A stretch of DNA of 64,000 nucleotides from positions 3,173,001 to 3,237,000 of the forward strand of contig NZ_CP149510.1 of NCBI RefSeq assembly GCF_040126305.1, in the 5' to 3' direction. The number at the start of each line of letters is the position of its first letter. Within the stretch, counting starts at the first letter, position 1. Of this stretch, positions 55,637-63,952 are shown one piece after another. Source of the DNA: Pararhizobium sp. A13 (GTDB taxonomy: Bacteria > Pseudomonadota > Alphaproteobacteria > Rhizobiales > Rhizobiaceae). Both the position numbers and the translations under genes were made by a program. Below the pieces are notes generated by a model that saw only the letters and a program-made list of their open reading frames with translations, had not been told where the DNA came from and did no database searches.

Positions 55637-57433
55637 TCAGACGAGTTGGCTTCCCTTGATGTCGATCGCATTCGCAAGCACTTCGTCGGTCGCTTCGTCC
55701 GGAAGCAGCATCTCGTTGTGGGCCTTTCCTGAGGGAATCATCGGCAGGCAATTGGCGAGACTCGCGACATGGCAGTCGAAGATGACGGGACCCGTCGTTT
55801 CGATCATCTTCGTGAGGCACGCATCGAGTTGCTCAGGCTTGTCGCACCGGATACCGGTCGCGCCGTATGCTTCCGCGAGCTTGACGAAGTCCGGCATCGC
55901 TTCTGAGTAGGAGTGGGCCAGGCGATTGCCATGGAGAATCTGCTGCCACTGGCGCACCATCCCCAGATGCTGGTTGTTGAGAATCAGAACCTTCACTGGC
56001 AGACCATACTGGATGGCCGTCGACATCTCCTGGATGCACATCTGGATGGATGCGTCTCCGGCTACGTCGATCACCAGTGCATTGGGATGGGCTACCTGCA
56101 CGCCGATGGCGGCGGGTAGGCCGTAGCCCATCGTTCCGAGGCCGCCGGACGTCATCCACCGGTTCGGTTTGTCGAACTCCAGGAACTGAGCCGCCCACAT
56201 CTGATGCTGCCCGACTTCCGTCGTCACGAAAACGTCGCGTCCTTTGGTGAGGGCCTGAAGCCGCTCCAGTGCCTGCTGTGGCATGATGACGTCGCCATCC
56301 GCCGAATATGAAAACGAGTTGCGCTCGCGCCAGGCCCGGATCCTCGTCCACCAATCATCGAGCCGGTGGTGGTCGGGCTTTGAAGACAGGGTATGCCATA
56401 TCCGCATGATGTCGCCGAGCACGCTTGCGATATCGCCCTGGATTGGAACGTCGGCGTGGACGTTCTTATTGATGGACGACGGGTCGATGTCGATGTGGAT
56501 CTTCTTTGAGTTCGGCGAGAACCCACTTACCCGGCCCGTGATGCGATCATCAAATCTGGCACCGACACAGATCATCAGGTCGCAGTCGTGCATCGCCATG
56601 TTGGCCTCGTAGGATCCGTGCATTCCCAACATTTTGAGCCAGCTTTCGCCAGACGCTGGATAAGCGCCCAGACCCATCAGCGTTGACGTGATCGGAAAAT
56701 TCGTCAGCTCGACGAGCTCCCGCAGAAGGCGGGAAGCTTCCGGTCCAGAGTTGATGACGCCACCTCCAGAATAGATGACCGGTCGACGCGCGGTCGCCAT
56801 CAACGCCACGGCGGCCTGGATCTGGGTCAGGTCCCCCTCAAGCTTCGGACGATAGCTCGCCCGCTCGGCTGCCTCAGATCGAGTTGTGTATCGACCACGA
56901 CCAAGCTGAACGTCTTTCGGTATGTCGACCACGACCGGTCCTGGTCGGCCTGTCTTGGCAATTCGAAAGGCCTCATGAATGGTGGAGGCCAGATCGTCAG
57001 AACTCTTTACGAGAAAGTTGTACTTCGTGCATGGACGGGTGATGCCAACCGTATCGCACTCCTGGAACACGTCTGACCCAATCAACGTCGTCGGCACCTG
57101 GCCCGATAGGCAGACCATGGGAATTGAATCCATCAAGGCGTCCTGCAGCGGAGTGACCACGTTGGTTACTCCAGGACCCGAGGTGACGAGGACCACGCCT
57201 ACTTCGCCAGTGGATCGGGCATACCCCTCCGCCGCATGGCCAGCGCCCTGCTCATGTCGGACGAGGATGTGCTTGATATCGTCCTGCTGAAAGATTTCAT
57301 CATAGATCGGAAGAACCGATCCACCGGGGTATCCGAAGATGTGTCTGACGCCGTTTTCCTTAAGAGCTTCCATGATGATCTCTGCACCCGTCAGAAACTC
57401 ATCTCTACCCTCTGCTGTTTTCGTAAAATCCAT
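55637..57433 (-). CDS. ilvB: Acetolactate synthase large (catalytic) subunit
   Basis: TPP/FAD enzyme condensing two pyruvates to acetolactate, or pyruvate with 2-oxobutanoate. The 598-aa protein has FGYPGGSVLPIYDEI, catalytic Glu61 in [12 protein letters not shown], the FAD segment and the TPP motif GDASIQMCIQEMSTAIQYGL with NNQHLGMV. ATG 57433 follows GGAGGAAGTGG; upstream in-frame ATGs fall in the attenuator and are not used. Probably a second copy beside a chromosomal ilvIH. Confidence 0.94.
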   Translation of the reverse strand: MDFTKTAEGRDEFLTGAEIIMEALKENGVRHIFGYPGGSVLPIYDEIFQQDDIKHILVRHEQGAGHAAEGYARSTGEVGVVLVTSGPGVTNVVTPLQDALMDSIPMVCLSGQVPTTLIGSDVFQECDTVGITRPCTKYNFLVKSSDDLASTIHEAFRIAKTGRPGPVVVDIPKDVQLGRGRYTTRSEAAERASYRPKLEGDLTQIQAAVALMATARRPVIYSGGGVINSGPEASRLLRELVELTNFPITSTLMGLGAYPASGESWLKMLGMHGSYEANMAMHDCDLMICVGARFDDRITGRVSGFSPNSKKIHIDIDPSSINKNVHADVPIQGDIASVLGDIMRIWHTLSSKPDHHRLDDWWTRIRAWRERNSFSYSADGDVIMPQQALERLQALTKGRDVFVTTEVGQHQMWAAQFLEFDKPNRWMTSGGLGTMGYGLPAAIGVQVAHPNALVIDVAGDASIQMCIQEMSTAIQYGLPVKVLILNNQHLGMVRQWQQILHGNRLAHSYSEAMPDFVKLAEAYGATGIRCDKPEQLDACLTKMIETTGPVIFDCHVASLANCLPMIPSGKAHNEMLLPDEATDEVLANAIDIKGSQLV

Positions 57434-57477
57434 GGGAACCACTTCCTCCGTAAGACTGTGCTGCCAAAAATGAGGCA

Positions 57478-57501
57478 TAAAAAAAGGCCCCGTTGGGAGC
57501 C
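57478..57501 (-). terminator. Attenuator terminator in ilvB leader
   Basis: On the minus strand AGGCTCC-CAAC-GGGGCCT forms a 7-bp stem (one G-U) followed by seven T. It lies between the leader peptide and ilvB, 45 nt before the start codon. Confidence 0.8.
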
Positions 57502-57532
57502 TGATACCGCGCATGGGTGCTATCGCCGGGTG

Positions 57533-57586
57533 GCTACGCCACCTCGCCCACACGCCAAAACACCACTAGAAGACCTGCATTTTTCA
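57533..57586 (-). CDS. ilvBN leader peptide
   Basis: A 17-residue frame, MKNAGLLVVFWRVGEVA, has two Leu and four Val codons, including Leu-Leu-Val-Val in a row. It ends 32 nt before a T-tailed hairpin and 100 nt before ilvB. This is the hallmark of transcription attenuation by branched-chain aminoacyl-tRNA supply. The ribosome binding site is weak. Too short for ordinary gene finders. Confidence 0.75.
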
Positions 57587-58031
57587 TGACGTGGTTCGTA
57601 ACACGGACGTCGAATTCGTCAACGCGAAGGATTAGTGACCCCGATTGCAATGGCACTCTCGTGCTATTCTTGGCCTAAATCCAGTTTTTCCCGGCCCTAG
57701 TGCCTGGGGGCGGGATTGACAACCAGGGTCAGCGCTTCCGTCCAGGCTTCGATGTCGCGTTGCTCCTCTCTGGCAGGGCTGGCTCCGATGGCGGCGAGGC
57801 AATAGTTGATCTGCCTGACCGCCCAGATGAAATCCGCAACTGCGCGATTTCGCTCATCATAGGGTTTTCAACCTCGTTCCCCTCTCTTTTGCCGCACTTT
57901 GCAGCCTCGGCTTGTCTATAACGATAGCCGACATGACCGCAAATGGCCGCATTGCGGACGCTAGTTCTCTGACAATGCAGAGTAGTCACCCGCAAAAAGC
58001 GTGGGGTGGTTTGATTCAGTCCTATCTCTAC
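57587..58031. other. Divergent region between ilvB leader and TetR gene
   Basis: It should contain the ilvB promoter; TTGACG at about 57618 on the minus strand is a candidate -35. A minus-strand frame (57697-57858) reads RAVADFIWAVRQINYCLAAI and onward, protein-like but without a start codon, possibly a gene remnant. The upstream extension of the TetR frame to 57912 also lies here. Confidence 0.4.
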
Positions 58032-58682
58032 ATGTTTCTGTCTCTGGACGACAAATGGCATTATGTGCCAAAAGAAAGCCCACCGCATTTCAGCGTGGAG
58101 AAAATTTTGGGCCTTCGGGAAGAAAAGAAGGATCGCACGCGAACGCTCCTGCTTGAGGCCGCGCTGGACTTGATCCACAAGCGCGGGTTCGACGAGACGA
58201 CAGTCGCGGACATCGCTGCCGCCGTCAGTGTTTCACCTCGCACGCTGCTGCGTTATTTCGCGACAAAGGAGGACGTGATCGTCATCTGGGTGCAGGATGG
58301 CATGACGATCATTCGTGCGGAACTGATGGAGCGGCTCGAGTTGGAGCCACCCGTTGACGCACTTCTTGCCTCGGCGCGGGCGATGCTCGCGGCCTTCGAC
58401 GAGAAATCGCGTTTCTTCCTCACCATCGAGACAGCGATCCGCTCTAACAGGAGCATTTCCGCGCGAAAGGAACAGATGATCGCAGAGCTGATCGACGAAG
58501 TCGCCCATATCCTCGCCTCCCCGGACAGACCGTCTCCACTCCCTGATGTCGTCGCCTACACGATCGCGGGAACTGTTTTCGCGCTCATTCGGGCATCGAT
58601 CAGCAGTTGGGTGGAGGGAGGGGCCGAAATGTCGCTCGCCGCTCTCTTTGATCAGGCCGCTGGTCTCGTTCATTTTCAATAA
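58032..58682 (+). CDS. TetR/AcrR family transcriptional regulator
   Basis: A 216-aa repressor-type regulator. The N-terminal HTH is RTLLLEAALDLIHKRGFDET, TVADIAAAVSVSPRTLLRYF, ATKEDV; the C-terminal helical domain is of unknown ligand. The start is uncertain: the frame is open to ATG 57912, and a GTG near 58102 before VEKILGLREEK would give the usual TetR length. Inverted repeats just after its stop, upstream of the SDR gene, are probable operators. Confidence 0.88.
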   Translation: MFLSLDDKWHYVPKESPPHFSVEKILGLREEKKDRTRTLLLEAALDLIHKRGFDETTVADIAAAVSVSPRTLLRYFATKEDVIVIWVQDGMTIIRAELMERLELEPPVDALLASARAMLAAFDEKSRFFLTIETAIRSNRSISARKEQMIAELIDEVAHILASPDRPSPLPDVVAYTIAGTVFALIRASISSWVEGGAEMSLAALFDQAAGLVHFQ

Positions 58683-58683
58683 A

Positions 58684-58712
58684 ATGTCATTTAGTGACAT
58701 TTGTCGTTGACA
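58684..58712. promoter_or_regulatory. Two inverted repeats, candidate TetR operator upstream of SDR
   Basis: ATGTCA-TTTAG-TGACAT (58684-58700) and TGTC-GTT-GACA (58702-58712) are perfect inverted repeats sharing the TGTC/GACA half-site. They lie between the TetR gene and the SDR gene. Confidence 0.55.
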
Positions 58713-58805
58713 GACATAATATCTCGTGCGATCTCACAATGAGTTGCTGAGCAACGTCATTGCAAACAGCGTCGCCATGCGAGCGCGCTTGCCGGGAGAT
58801 AACGA

Positions 58806-59540
58806 ATGTCCTCACATCAAAAGATCGCGCTCATCACCGGCGCGACCCGCGGCCTCGGCTTTGAAACGGCTCGCCAGCTCGGCCGGGAGGGCGTGTTCGT
58901 CCTTCTCGGCGCACGCGATCTGGCAACAGGGCAGGAGAAGGCTGAAGCCCTACGCGGTGAGGGGCTAGAGGTCGAGGCAATCGAAATCGATCTCAATCGG
59001 CCCGAAACGGTCGACACTGCGGCCTCAACGATCGACGAGCGGTTCGGCCGGCTCGACATCCTGATCAACAATGCTGGAATATTGCTGCTCGACACCGATG
59101 ATTTTCCGAGTGTGGCGGCGACCAATACCATGCGCGAAACCCTTGAGGTCAATTTCATCGGCACGGTGATCGTGACTCAGAAAATGCTGCCGCTGATCCG
59201 CAACGCAAGCAGCGGCCGAATTGTGAACGTATCGAGCAGCGTGGGCTCCCTGTGGTGGAATGGCGATCCGGGCAATCCGTCGCCTGATGTCAAGTGGCTC
59301 GGCTATGCCGCCTCCAAAGCTGCGGTCAACATGCTGACGGTGCAGCTTGCTTTCGAATTGCGTGACACGCCCATCAAGGTCAACTCCATCTGCCCCGGCT
59401 ATGTCATGACCGATTTGAATAGAGGTGGCGGCTACATCACGATCGAAGACGGCGTCAAGGCATCGGTCAAGTTTGCCTTACTGGATGACGCCGGCCCCAC
59501 AGGTCAGTTTTTCAACACACAAGGCCCCATCAACTGGTGA
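58806..59540 (+). CDS. SDR family oxidoreductase, carbonyl reductase-like
   Basis: A 244-aa NADP-type SDR with TGATRGLGFETARQL, NNAGILLLD, NVSSSVGSLWW (catalytic Ser) and YAASKAAVN (YxxxK). The inserted segment WWNGDPGNPSPDVKWLG before the Tyr resembles carbonyl reductase/salutaridine reductase types. It is likely controlled by the upstream TetR; followed by SnoaL-like and DoxX-like genes. Confidence 0.9.
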   Translation: MSSHQKIALITGATRGLGFETARQLGREGVFVLLGARDLATGQEKAEALRGEGLEVEAIEIDLNRPETVDTAASTIDERFGRLDILINNAGILLLDTDDFPSVAATNTMRETLEVNFIGTVIVTQKMLPLIRNASSGRIVNVSSSVGSLWWNGDPGNPSPDVKWLGYAASKAAVNMLTVQLAFELRDTPIKVNSICPGYVMTDLNRGGGYITIEDGVKASVKFALLDDAGPTGQFFNTQGPINW

Positions 59541-59627
59541 GTGCCATCACCCCTGCGCTTGGCAATCCGGCATTCAGCTTTTCGCCCCGATGCTGAACCC
59601 GCATCTCCCTCTCAAGGAACATAAGAA

Positions 59628-60017
59628 ATGAAACCAACGACGGATGACATCGTTGAGATCAACCAAATCCTCTCACTCTGGGCACACCTCGTGGACGACC
59701 ATGCGTGGGACCGGTTCGGTGAAGTCTTTACCGAGGATGCACATTTTGACTCGAGCATTTTCGGGTTTGCTCCGGTCACGGGCATTGAAGCGATCTGCCA
59801 TATGGCGAGCCAGGAAGGTCACGCAAGCGCGCATCACACGACGAATGTGTACGTTAAGGAAGGCCCGAACGACGGGATCGCCGCCTTATCGAAGGGCCTT
59901 GGTCTGTTGTCGAACGGCGCGGTGGCGAGCGTGACCTATACGGATCGGCTGCGCCGGACACCGGGCGGCTGGCGTTTGGCGAGCAGCACTCTCGCTCTTC
60001 AAGCCCCCTCGTATTGA
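59628..60017 (+). CDS. SnoaL-like/NTF2-fold protein
   Basis: A 129-aa alpha+beta cone protein: DDIVEINQILSLWAHLVDDH, DRFGEVFTEDAHFDSSIF, HHTTNVYVKEG, and VTYTDRLRRTPGGWRLASST. This is the nuclear transport factor 2 superfamily that includes small isomerases, hydratases and polyketide cyclases. It sits between an SDR and a DoxX-like gene, so it may act on the same small molecule. Substrate unknown. Confidence 0.85.
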   Translation: MKPTTDDIVEINQILSLWAHLVDDHAWDRFGEVFTEDAHFDSSIFGFAPVTGIEAICHMASQEGHASAHHTTNVYVKEGPNDGIAALSKGLGLLSNGAVASVTYTDRLRRTPGGWRLASSTLALQAPSY

Positions 60018-60077
60018 GATCGCCCTGCCGCCTCTCGTCAACCAAACCCGGCAGGTTACACAAAGAAAGCCTCCTTC

Positions 60078-60431
60078 ATGCCTGGATTTAATCGAGGAAA
60101 CGTCGTCGCCTGGCTGCTTGCAGCGTTCTTCCTGGTCGGGGCCTATGGCAATACCTTCGTCAGCGTTGAAATTGCCGCGGACTACGCCCGGTGGGGCTAT
60201 CCGGAAAACTTTCATTATCTGACCGCCATCTGCGAATTCATGGCAGCGGCCATGCTCATCTTCCAACCACTCCGCCTCTACGGCTCACTGCTCGGGAGTG
60301 CCGTCATGCTGGTCGCTACGGGTACGGTTATGTTCCATGGCGAGTATGCTCATGCAATTCCTCCCCTCATGGTCCTGGGTCTTTGTGGGCTCGTCGCTCG
60401 CCTGACAGCTAGGCGGCGACGATCGCCGTAG
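60078..60431 (+). CDS. DoxX-like/DUF4345-type membrane protein
   Basis: A 117-aa protein with four hydrophobic helices (NVVAWLLAAFFLVGAYGNTF, FHYLTAICEFMAAAMLIF, LYGSLLGSAVMLVATGTVMF, LMVLGLCGLVARL) and a basic C-terminus. The topology resembles the DoxX superfamily. Last gene of the TetR-controlled cluster; its end overlaps the sulfatase remnant on the other strand. Confidence 0.75.
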   Translation: MPGFNRGNVVAWLLAAFFLVGAYGNTFVSVEIAADYARWGYPENFHYLTAICEFMAAAMLIFQPLRLYGSLLGSAVMLVATGTVMFHGEYAHAIPPLMVLGLCGLVARLTARRRRSP

Positions 60432-60432
60432 T

Positions 60433-60654
60433 TTCCATCCTAGACGTCTTCCTCGACAGCGCGAAGTGAACCACTCCGATTTCGCCAGTTCGGTAAAAAC
60501 CCAGAGCGTACGGAGATGCGGGCGCCAAGGTGGAGCGCATCAGCCGGACTGACGGAGTGTCAGTGGTTTCGGACTTGGAGAACGGCAAGATATTGTAGCC
60601 GTCTAGATGGGTTTTGAAGGTTTTTTCGCCGATTTTTTGCCCTTCCAGCAGCAA
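60433..60654 (-). pseudogene. Remnant of a second sulfatase (C-terminal fragment)
   Basis: The segment LLEGQKIGEKTFKTHLDGYN-ILPF parallels GPKTFKVHLDGYN-LMPF of the intact sulfatase upstream and the general arylsulfatase C-terminal motif. Beyond about TDTPS the similarity ends. No catalytic domain is present, so this is a degraded duplicate. Confidence 0.6.
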
Positions 60655-60660
60655 ACCGTC

Positions 60661-60686
60661 GAAAACCCGGCCTCAGCAGCCGGGTT
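60661..60686 (-). terminator. Minus-strand hairpin with short T run
   Basis: An 8-bp stem (AACCCGGC / GCCGGGTT) is followed by TT on the minus strand, giving TTTT with the stem end. Possible terminator between the sulfatase and its remnant. Confidence 0.4.
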
Positions 60687-60804
60687 CGCGTCGTTAGATT
60701 GGCTCCGACGGGAGCGGTACCAAATGCGGTTACGAACCCGTTAACAATCAATGCTCGTCTCATGCCCAACCTCCGACATCGACTGACGGGGCATTCCAGA
60801 GGAA

Positions 60805-60825
60805 GTGGCTCCCGTTGGGAGCCAC
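60805..60825 (-). terminator. Hairpin after sulfatase
   Basis: A perfect 9-bp stem (GTGGCTCCC / GGGAGCCAC) with a 3-nt loop lies 33 bp beyond the sulfatase stop. The T-tract is weak (TTCCTC), so it may be factor-assisted. Confidence 0.5.
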
Positions 60826-60857
60826 TATAGCCGCAACTGAAGGCGGTTGTTGCGAGA

Positions 60858-62483
60858 TCAGTTCCTCTGAGCAGACAGTTTTTCCATGACCGCGTCGAGA
60901 TTGAAGCTCGCAGGCTTTTGCCGGATAGGAAATTCCTGAAAACTCTCCAGCCATTTGGCAACGACCGCCTGCGACGGAACGACGACGAAGGCCCGGTCGA
61001 AAAACCACTTTTCATATTCCATGGATGTGTCGCCACGTTCGAAAGGGTCCGACCTCAAGTTGAAGAGAAGAGGTGCTCGCAACTCAGTAAAGGGTTGCCG
61101 CCATACGCCAACGCCCTCGTGATCCTGCGATTTGAAGACAACCTTCCAATTCTCCACACGCACGGCAACCAGTTCGCCGTCGTCGTTCCAGTAAAGGAAA
61201 TCGCGCCTGGGAGTCTCGTTCGCGCTGCCGGAGAGGAACGGCATCAGGTTGTAGCCGTCGAGATGGACCTTGAACGTTTTCGGACCAGCGGTGTAGCCCG
61301 CCAGGCATTTCGCGACGATGTCCGGTTCACCAGCCGCTGCGCAGAAGGTTGGAATGAGGTCGTAGTGCGCGAACGCCTCGTTGTGGACGGTCCCAGGCTT
61401 GATGACACCCGGCCAGCGAATGCAAGTCGGAACCCGAAAGCCTCCCTCCCAATTGGTCGCTTTCTCTCCACGGAAAGGTGTGTTGCCCCCGTCCGGCCAT
61501 GTCATGACTTCTGCGCCATTATCGCTGGTGTAGACGACGATGGTGTTGTCAGTGATGCCAAGATCATCGAGCTTCTTCAAGAGCTGCCCAACATGGCCAT
61601 CGTGCTCGACCATGCCGTCTGGATAGATGCCCAACCCGGTTTTGCCATCGGACTCCGGCTTGAGATGCGTGTTGACGTGCATGCGGCTTGAGTTGAAATA
61701 GCAGAACCAGGGGGTGTCCGCGTTCTGCTTGCGGTCGATGAAGTTGAGGGCCGCCGCGAGGAACTCCTCATCAACAGTCTCCATGCGCTTCTTGGTCAGC
61801 GGCCCCGTATCTTCCACTTTCCCGTCGGCCGATGCCTTGATGACCCCGCGCGGGCCAAAGCGCTTCCCGAATTCCGGGCTCTTCGGGTAGTCTGGGTTTT
61901 CCGGTTCCTCTTCGGCATTGAGATGGTAGAGGTTTCCAAAGAACTCATCGAAGCCATGGTTGGTCGGCAGGAACTCGTCCTTGTCTCCGAGATGGTTCTT
62001 GCCAAACTGACCCGTCGCGTAGCCAAGTGCCTTGAGGAACTCCGCGACGGTCGGGTCTTCAGACCGAAGCCCGATGTCAGCACCGGGGAGCCCGACTTTT
62101 GTAAGGCCTGTCCGGATCGGTGACTGCCCGGTAATGAATGCAGCGCGTCCGGCCGTGCAGCTCTGCTCGCCGTACCAGTCGGTGAACATAGCACCCTCGT
62201 TGCCGATACGGTCAATATTGGGCGTCCGGTAACCCATCATCCCGCGATGGTAGATGCTTGGGTTAAACCAGCCGATATCATCTCCCATGATCATCAGGAT
62301 GTTTGGCTTCTTCGTCCCGCTCGTTGCGGGAGCAGAAGTTTGCTGCGCGGACACGGAGCCTGTGACCAGCGGGGACAGCGCCGTCGCGGCCAACGCCGTT
62401 GTGGCGACCAGGATGCTGCGCCGACTGAGATTGGGGCCGTCGGGATATTCCGGAACCTGAGTATCGCCAGAGTTATCTGTCAT
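60858..62483 (-). CDS. Tat-exported arylsulfatase
   Basis: Hydrolyses sulfate esters in the periplasm. The 541-aa protein has a twin-arginine signal (LSRRSILVATTALAATAL), PNILMIMGDDIGWFN with metal-binding Asp pair, the formylglycine site Cys109-Thr-Ala-Gly-Arg (CxxxR), VVYTSDNGAEVM with metal Asp-Asn, and C-terminal KTFKVHLDGYN-LMPF. Cys must be oxidised by a formylglycine-generating enzyme not seen in the window. ATG 62483 is preceded by GGAGGAAACGCTC. Divergent from the SphA-like gene. Confidence 0.93.
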   Translation of the reverse strand: MTDNSGDTQVPEYPDGPNLSRRSILVATTALAATALSPLVTGSVSAQQTSAPATSGTKKPNILMIMGDDIGWFNPSIYHRGMMGYRTPNIDRIGNEGAMFTDWYGEQSCTAGRAAFITGQSPIRTGLTKVGLPGADIGLRSEDPTVAEFLKALGYATGQFGKNHLGDKDEFLPTNHGFDEFFGNLYHLNAEEEPENPDYPKSPEFGKRFGPRGVIKASADGKVEDTGPLTKKRMETVDEEFLAAALNFIDRKQNADTPWFCYFNSSRMHVNTHLKPESDGKTGLGIYPDGMVEHDGHVGQLLKKLDDLGITDNTIVVYTSDNGAEVMTWPDGGNTPFRGEKATNWEGGFRVPTCIRWPGVIKPGTVHNEAFAHYDLIPTFCAAAGEPDIVAKCLAGYTAGPKTFKVHLDGYNLMPFLSGSANETPRRDFLYWNDDGELVAVRVENWKVVFKSQDHEGVGVWRQPFTELRAPLLFNLRSDPFERGDTSMEYEKWFFDRAFVVVPSQAVVAKWLESFQEFPIRQKPASFNLDAVMEKLSAQRN

Positions 62484-62863
62484 GAGCGTTTCCTCCGTTA
62501 ACTTCATAGGGAACGGTGTTCCCGGCAGACTAAACGTTTCGAGGACGTCACCACGCGCGGTGCGGTAAATGTAAGTAATCGCATAATGGCAGCAAATGAA
62601 TGTCGGGGAAGTACGTAACAGTAAAACACGAGTGGAAATTCGCAGGCGAACAACGGCGGCAAAGGAAGTTGGGACAGTCGTGTTACCGGTCCAGGCACGA
62701 CATTCTTCTTCATCATACACCTATTTTCGTTTCGGGCGTGAGCTTGCTCAGGTCTACCGCCGACCTGAGGGCAAGGAACGCCGAAAGAACGCCTTTCGAT
62801 CCAGAGCGGCAAACATGTATGATCAGCGGATGGTGGTACCGAACGGATTCGTGGAGGATTGGG
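62484..62863. other. Divergent promoter region, sulfatase/SphA-like
   Basis: About 380 bp with no gene. It holds the GGAGG ribosome binding sites of both flanking genes. No clear operator is seen. Confidence 0.5.
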
Positions 62864-63859
62864 ATGGTAGACCTCAATGGCTTGTCTTCTAAACGCTATT
62901 ACCAAGTCGGAATCTTGGTTGTTGGGTTTTCGGGGGCACTGGCAGCGTCATCGTCCGCTTTGGCCGACGAGAGCGGCATCAGCGTCTGGTTGCCTGGAAC
63001 TTACGGCAGTTTCGCGGCCGTGCCGGGAGAGCCCGGCTGGTCGTTTGCTACGCTCTACATTCACCCCTCAGCGAGCGCCGGGGCAGATGTCCGGTTTCCG
63101 CGCGGCGGCGATATCGATGTCGGCATCGACGGCCGTGGTGACCTATTTGCCTTCGGGCCAACCTACACCTTCGATCAACCCTTTCTCGGTGGTCAGGCAT
63201 CGTTGAGCGTGCTTGCAATCGCGGGGCGCAACAATGCGTCAGTTGACGCAACATTGACCGGCCCGGGCGGCGGTACGATCTCCGGGAGCCGCAGCGAGTC
63301 GCTAACCGCTTTCGGCGATGTTCTCCCGCAGTTCACCGTCAAATGGAATGACGGCACCAACAACTATATGACCTACCTCATGGGGCTGCTTCCAGTCGGC
63401 TCCTATGACCCGGATCGCCTCGCCAATCTCGGCCTCGGCCATGGCGCGGTCGACGCGGGAACAGGCTACACCTACCTCAACCCGGCGACCGGACGCGAAT
63501 TCTCAATCGTGGGTGGCCTGACCTACAATTTCGAAAACCCGGACACCGATTACAAGAACGGCATTGACGGCCATATCGACTGGGCGGCATCGCAATTTCT
63601 GAACGAACACGTCCATGTCGGCCTAGTCGGCTACGCTTTCCAGCAGTTGACAGGTGACAGCGGCGACGGGGCGACACTGGGAGACTTCAAGTCGCGTGTC
63701 TTCGGCGTCGGTCCGCAGGTCGGCTACAAGTTCAATGCCGGCGACACCACCGATGGCTATATCAATCTGAAGGGCTACTATGAGTTTGGCGCAAAGAACC
63801 GTGCCGAAGGATGGAATCTTTGGCTGACGCTGGCCTTCTCAGCGGCGGCTCAGAAGTAG
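62864..63859 (+). CDS. SphA/phenol-degradation-type outer-membrane transporter
   Basis: A 331-aa protein with a signal peptide (YYQVGILVVGFSGALAASSS, ALA). The mature part is a predicted beta-barrel: WSFATLYIHPSASAGADVRF, GDLFAFGPTYTFDQPFLGG, GLTYNFENPDTDYKNGIDGH and C-terminal LWLTLAFSAAAQK. It matches the phenol MetA-degradation/SphA family of OM proteins encoded near catabolic genes, thought to admit hydrophobic substrates. Start 62864 has GGAGG 7 nt upstream. Confidence 0.85.
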   Translation: MVDLNGLSSKRYYQVGILVVGFSGALAASSSALADESGISVWLPGTYGSFAAVPGEPGWSFATLYIHPSASAGADVRFPRGGDIDVGIDGRGDLFAFGPTYTFDQPFLGGQASLSVLAIAGRNNASVDATLTGPGGGTISGSRSESLTAFGDVLPQFTVKWNDGTNNYMTYLMGLLPVGSYDPDRLANLGLGHGAVDAGTGYTYLNPATGREFSIVGGLTYNFENPDTDYKNGIDGHIDWAASQFLNEHVHVGLVGYAFQQLTGDSGDGATLGDFKSRVFGVGPQVGYKFNAGDTTDGYINLKGYYEFGAKNRAEGWNLWLTLAFSAAAQK

Positions 63860-63883
63860 GAGAACAATTCGCAGGAGGCTATA

Positions 63884-63952
63884 ATGGCCTTGTTCCAGCG
63901 GAAGTCGACGACGCTGATCCGCACCGCCTTCTTTGGGCAGGACCTGTCGTAG
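63884..63952 (+). CDS. 22-aa frame with strong RBS (possibly truncated gene)
   Basis: MALFQRKSTTLIRTAFFGQD-LS is preceded by AGGAGG 6 nt upstream, directly after the SphA-like gene. The strong start with an early stop suggests either a micro-protein or a gene broken near its start. The window ends before this can be resolved. Confidence 0.35.
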   Translation: MALFQRKSTTLIRTAFFGQDLS

